Assembly (NCBI GenBank): GCA_011009095.1
Contig: VTPC01003830.1
Location: forward strand, 62,001 to 126,000
Length of the DNA: 64,000 nucleotides
From: Ignelater luminosus
Taxonomy: Eukaryota; Arthropoda; Insecta; Coleoptera; Elateridae
Direction of reading: 5' to 3'
Shown: piece by piece, positions 49,020 to 64,000 of the stretch
Layout: each line of letters starts with the position of its first letter
Numbering within the stretch: the stretch's first letter is position 1
Position numbers and translations under genes: made by a program
The notes under the pieces: generated by a model
What the model saw: the letters and a program-made list of their open reading frames with translations, nothing else
Told to the model about the DNA's origin: nothing
The model's database searches: none

Positions 49020-49440
49020 CAATACATTGAGGAATGTTAACATCTCCCAATACGTTTATATTATCAAACCTAATATTACAACATAAGTTTCAAATAATTC
49101 AAAATATAAACGATACTTTTCTGTTGTAGATTTGGGAGGTATACAAACCAAATTAATTAAGATGTTAAAGCGATCAAATTTGAAAATAATCCATAAGCTT
49201 TCTATGCCATCAATACTATCTACTTTGAGTTTATTAGATGTATATTTGTTGCAAACTGCTAATAACACTACCTCGCCGCTGTTTTTGCGATCACTACGAT
49301 GAATTATATATCTATTACTCATAAGTTCACAATTTCTAAGAGTCATTTAGATTAGTTTCAAAGAGCACGATAATATGAAAATCATTGACTAAAACACTGT
49401 CATACAACTCACCTATTTTCATTCTGAGTCCCCGAACATT
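49020..49440 (-). pseudogene. LINE apurinic-type endonuclease domain relic
   Basis: Reading frames on the minus strand show the domain in pieces: NVRGLRMKIGEL then HIIVLFETNLND (normally the catalytic ETWL stretch, Trp replaced by Asn), YIIHRSDRKNSGEVVLLAV (family RxDRxxGGGVLIAV), LVCIPPKSTTEKY and, after a frameshift near 49070, LGDVNIPQ (family GDFNxP). The longest open piece is 49056-49346. Changed motif residues and frameshifts mean no activity. Assignment rests on motif order alone. Confidence 0.75.
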
Positions 49441-49462
49441 TTGATAGACAGAGTCTTGTCTG

Positions 49463-49600
49463 TTGGTCTGTTGCCATGTTCCCATAACTTTACAGGACAT
49501 GTTATATATAAAAGCAACTTAGAATCTTCTCCTGATTACAGATACATAATCGGTATTTCGATATCTCGAATACTTTTTGAGATAATTGAGATCAAAAAAA
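49463..49600 (+). repeat. direct repeat, right copy (beside LINE 5' end)
   Basis: Second copy of the ~125-bp repeat, with an 8-bp insertion (GCCATGTT) after TTGGTCTGTT and about a dozen substitutions against the left copy. It abuts the truncated start of the LINE endonuclease. Either a very long target-site duplication or two members of one repeat family. Confidence 0.85.
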
Positions 49601-49802
49601 TTTTATTTTAAATTTCGTCATGATCATGCTTGCATTTTCACTGGTTTATTTTAATAGTTAAATTAACTACTCTTTAACTTTGTTATGTATTTTACAGTCA
49701 ACTTCAGGTTATTGTTTATGTAAAAGTAAGAATTAAATCAGCTCATCTTTATTATAAATTTTCTAAACTGTCAGATATATCAGTGAATGTTCATACAAGG
49801 TG

Positions 49803-50615
49803 TTTACTTTAAGTATGTCAAAAATTTAGGAGGTGATAGAACATCAAAAAATAAGTTAATAAGCTTAATCGACTTATATTCAAAAATGCTTAGTCTTCCC
49901 GATACAGGTTGTTAAGTTTTACTAAATATTCTTTGTTTCTTTGTTTATTTCAAATACATGCTATTGTGCTGAAATCTATTGTATGGCTTCTACTATGAAG
50001 AAAAGCATCTTTCTACAGTTTTTGTAGTTGATGCCCTTCAGCTTGGACATCAGAGATGTAGGGAGGGATAATCACATTTCTGCACTGAAAAACTGACTAA
50101 ATCTAATGCTTTTGCGTTTTACACTCAGTTTAGCAAATAAAGTTACCCTTGTGTTTTCCACATATAATACACTATTTTCGAGTAATTTAAATTTCTGAAA
50201 ACTCCTGCAATATATTATTTAATGCAGAGATCTTGTATTTTTCCAATAACTGAAAGAAACTGAAATATTAAACTGTAATTTTTTGCATAGCTTATGAGGT
50301 ATCTGCTATCTTACACACTGTTATAATTTACATTCTTATCAGTAGTGGAGATTTGGAAGGGGCATGCGTACCTTAACATCTTGTATCTCAGAAACTAAGA
50401 TATAATTTTATTAAGCAAAGTACATCTGTTTTTTGATTTTTCTAAATTTTTGACATACTTAGAGTAANNNNNNNNNNNNNNNNNNNNNNNNNNNNNNNNN
50501 NNNNNNNNNNNNNNNNNNNNNNNNNNNNNNNNNNNNNNNNNNNNNNNNNNNNNNNNNNNNNNNNNNNTACATCTGTTTTTTGATTTTTCTAAATTTTTGA
50601 CATACTTAGAGTAAA
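49803..50615. repeat. foldback element: 27-bp inverted repeats about 760 bp apart
   Basis: Left arm 49803-49829 (TTTACTTTAAGTATGTCAAA...) and the reverse complement of 50589-50615 (TTTACTCTAAGTATGTCAAA...) agree at 26 of 27 bases. Interior is AT-rich with no coding frame, and contains the 100-N gap. A weak CAAGGTGTTTAC just outside the left arm resembles the CAGGGTGTT termini of the other MITEs, so this may be a MITE missing clear ends. Confidence 0.65.
50421..50614. other. 100-N gap flanked by an exact 47-bp duplication (assembly artefact)
   Basis: Bases 50421-50467 and 50568-50614 are identical, and exactly 100 Ns (50468-50567) lie between them. A round 100-N run is a placeholder for unknown size. 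Identical edges are what remains when two overlapping contigs are scaffolded without being merged. Confidence 0.85.
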
Positions 50616-51317
50616 TATCTGGATTTTGGGACTCTTCAAAGTTGGTCACCAAGCCCAACTAGTGAATTATTTTATATCTTTATAAATCTAAGCATTTCTC
50701 ATTTTCGCATCATATGTACTTTCTTTTTCTTTTGATTAGCAGATTTTAGTGGAAATGAAAACACTCAAATTCTGCATAGTTTTATTCTTTTTTATTTTCT
50801 ATGCATGGAGTGAGATTGATCACTCAAAAGAAACAATAATATAAAAACAATAATATAAAAGTTTAATATATTTACACATTTAAAACACAAAAATGTGAAA
50901 TTCTACTGTGAGTTATCATTTAATAATGGAACACATATATTTTTACAAAGGTACTAGTTCTCAAACATGCAATTTTTGCATTAAAATAGTGTAGGCAACA
51001 TTGAGATATTTACCAAAAATTCGAAAAATTACAATGATTACAACTTTGCACCTATTTAAATTAAGTAATTAAGTCATATTTAATTCATAATCGTTGCACA
51101 ACTTAAACATTAATTAATATTTAAAAAAAGATCACATACAGAAAGAGTCAAAAGCAGAGAGCAAAAGAAATAGAAAGACAAAGAAAACGTCAAAATATAA
51201 CTCACTGGCTTATTTACAATATTACAGCATAAAATAAAATCTTATTTTTAAAGATATTGCAATTCACTTTCTTTTGCACTCACTATTTGAACTTTTGAAC
51301 CATTCAGTAAATCTAAC

Positions 51318-51338
51318 AATAATAATAATAATAATAAT
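51318..51338. repeat. (AAT)n microsatellite 3' of groucho
   Basis: About seven AAT units, some 320 bp past the groucho stop codon. No LINE sequence adjoins it, unlike the 46.26-kb run. Confidence 0.85.
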
Positions 51339-51571
51339 CAGAAAAAATAATATTATTTTAACTTCGTATTGAGCTATGTTAAAAAAAATAATCACATTTT
51401 ATCATAATTACACTTTACTACAAAAGCATCTTATACAACGTCATGGAGATCACTGAAAAAGTAGAAACCTCTTATAATTTTAACTGACTATTGTTACTAA
51501 GAGAACCCAGCGTTTGCTCTTATTTTATATATTTATAATTATCACATTTTCCTAATTTTAATATAACTGGG

Positions 51572-51577
51572 TTTTAT
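51572..51577 (-). terminator. candidate groucho polyadenylation signal
   Basis: AATAAA on the minus strand, roughly 80 nt after the groucho stop codon. It is the first canonical hexamer in the 3' flank. A short 3'UTR would be unusual for groucho, and the AT-rich flank contains other near-matches further left, so the real site may be elsewhere. Confidence 0.35.
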
Positions 51578-51659
51578 TACTTATAGTATATATACATGGC
51601 CTTGAAAATACTATAGTGTCATTAACACACTTAAGGAGACGTTCTAGATTACAACTTCA

Positions 51660-62846
<11,187 letters not shown>

Positions 62847-62989
62847 CTGTAATGAAAAAATTAAGAAAATTAAGTGTCTAGGTATTTAAATCTGTTTGTG
62901 CAAGAGATCGATTAATAAACAATTATGTCTACGTCTATTTAATATTATTTAAATTAATTCCCTATTGTTACCTTCCTTACAATAAGTTA

Positions 62990-63980
62990 TTTAATATTCC
63001 GCCGGACTCTTACCCCCACGCGACCTTACGAATATTATAGCGCCAAGGGCGGCATTACAAAAATTCAATTAAGCCGTCTTCAATTATAACAATCGTATTT
63101 TACAGCGGAACAATAAGCAATAACGTCTCGTAATATTAATTTTGCCGTTAAATTATTAGACTTGAATAAAAATAATGCAATAGTCGATTCAAGTCGCATT
63201 AAACAATAAAACCGATATATTAAATAAACTTATTATAAGTTAACCGAAATATGGAGGAGTGATATACAAAGCTGCAAACAAAACAGGGATTATTATTGTT
63301 TATTAGATTAGTTATTATATTAAATTATAAAACTGGAACAACGAGTGCACAAAAGGAATGTGGTAAATGTTTTATTTATATGTACTACCTTCTAATCCGA
63401 TAAAAAAAGAATAGATAAGACTGTGATTTCATTATACAAAAATAACGGAAATGCAATCGCTTATATTAACCTTTTAAAAATGCCAAATTAGTGCTATTAA
63501 TTCTACAGTTTTAATCTTTTTTCTAGAGAGTTTTAAACGAGACTTTCACAATACCTAATCGATTAAAATCAGTAACCCTAAAACTAGATCTCTTTTTACG
63601 ATCGTGATCCTAAAAAAAATTAAAATCCTAATTAGAACAACTCGGTGGATAAATTCGACAAGCTGAATGTTCGAAATTCCGGACATTAAATGTCATTAAA
63701 ACAAAGGGAATTCGAGTTGGGAATGCAGTGTTAATAATCCAGTAAATGAGGCGGCCGTCGCGATCAAATAGGTCATAGAAGCTCCGGAGTTTTACGATCT
63801 CTCCGCATGTTCCGGGCAATTTCTCCGCTGCGTCACGACTCGATGAAGCTTTTATTTCCTCGGGGGAATTTGTCCATGTCGGGAATGAAACCATTTGGAA
63901 TCAAGACACGTTTAGCGTCATCTCGACCTTCGAATCGTTCTCCTTAATAAGTAACAAGGTGCTCTAGATATCGCTACGCG
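62990..63980. promoter_or_regulatory. groucho intron with two GC-richer blocks
   Basis: Upstream of the CcN exon. 62995-63170 and 63640-63980 are less AT-rich than neighbouring intron. The second is open on the minus strand for 88 codons (63628-63894), but the translation does not resemble the Groucho GP region, lacks an AG acceptor/GT donor pair that fits the known phase, and is not taken as an exon. Candidate regulatory DNA. Confidence 0.25.
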
Positions 63981-64000
63981 AACCAGAAGTGCCTCTTGTT

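Larger units (their letters stand above)
46251..49462 (-). mobile_element. jockey/CR1-type LINE, 5'-truncated and decayed
   Basis: A non-LTR retrotransposon relic read on the minus strand. Order: endonuclease start (QNVRGLRMKIGEL, 49440), endonuclease body, RT domain, C-terminal cysteine/arginine-rich tail, 3'UTR and an (ATT)n tail at 46263-46286. Several frameshifts and stops break ORF2, so it is dead. ORF1 is absent; the copy begins almost exactly at the endonuclease. The terminal simple repeat, rather than poly(A), suits the CR1/jockey group. It sits in the mex-3/groucho intergenic interval, flanked by ~125-bp direct repeats. Confidence 0.85.

Overview
The window is AT-rich eukaryotic genomic DNA from an insect, most likely a beetle. 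The evidence is an insect-type groucho gene with short GT-AG introns, an insect-type Mex-3 first exon, and many decayed non-LTR retrotransposons, SINEs and MITEs. The beetle assignment is an inference from repeat style and protein wording; I could not search for it. Almost no stretch outside two genes codes for protein.

Both recognisable genes are on the minus strand. From right to left, the 3' part of groucho (gro) runs from 62846 down to its stop codon at 51660. It has six exons (102, 352, 184, 250, 624 and 108 bp) that join in frame into 539 codons plus stop. They encode the nuclear-localisation/CK2 region, the Ser/Pro-rich linker and the complete seven-bladed WD40 propeller. The N-terminal Q domain and most of the GP region are not seen and must lie beyond position 64000. 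About 18 kb further left is the first coding exon of a mex-3 homologue (KH-domain RNA-binding protein), at 33372-33090. It breaks inside the first KH domain at a GTAAGA donor. No later mex-3 exon is recognisable, so everything left of 33089 is probably first intron.

Region by region: 1-33089, probable mex-3 intron 1, AT-rich, with two N gaps, GC-richer islands that may be enhancers or 5' exons, one SINE and one TA-flanked MITE. 33090-33900, mex-3 exon 1 and its 5' flank. 33900-51571, intergenic repeat field: a Tigger/pogo-like MITE, a short TA-flanked MITE, a hAT-type MITE, a jockey/CR1-type LINE flanked by ~125-bp direct repeats, and a foldback element containing a 100-N gap whose two edges are the same 47 bp. 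51572-62846, groucho, whose 8.6-kb intron holds a second LINE relic and a second SINE copy. 62847-64000, further groucho intron with GC-richer blocks.

Known roles: Groucho is a co-repressor recruited by Hairy/E(spl), Engrailed, TCF and others; Mex-3 is a post-transcriptional regulator. Both act in embryonic patterning, but nothing here shows that their adjacency is functional.
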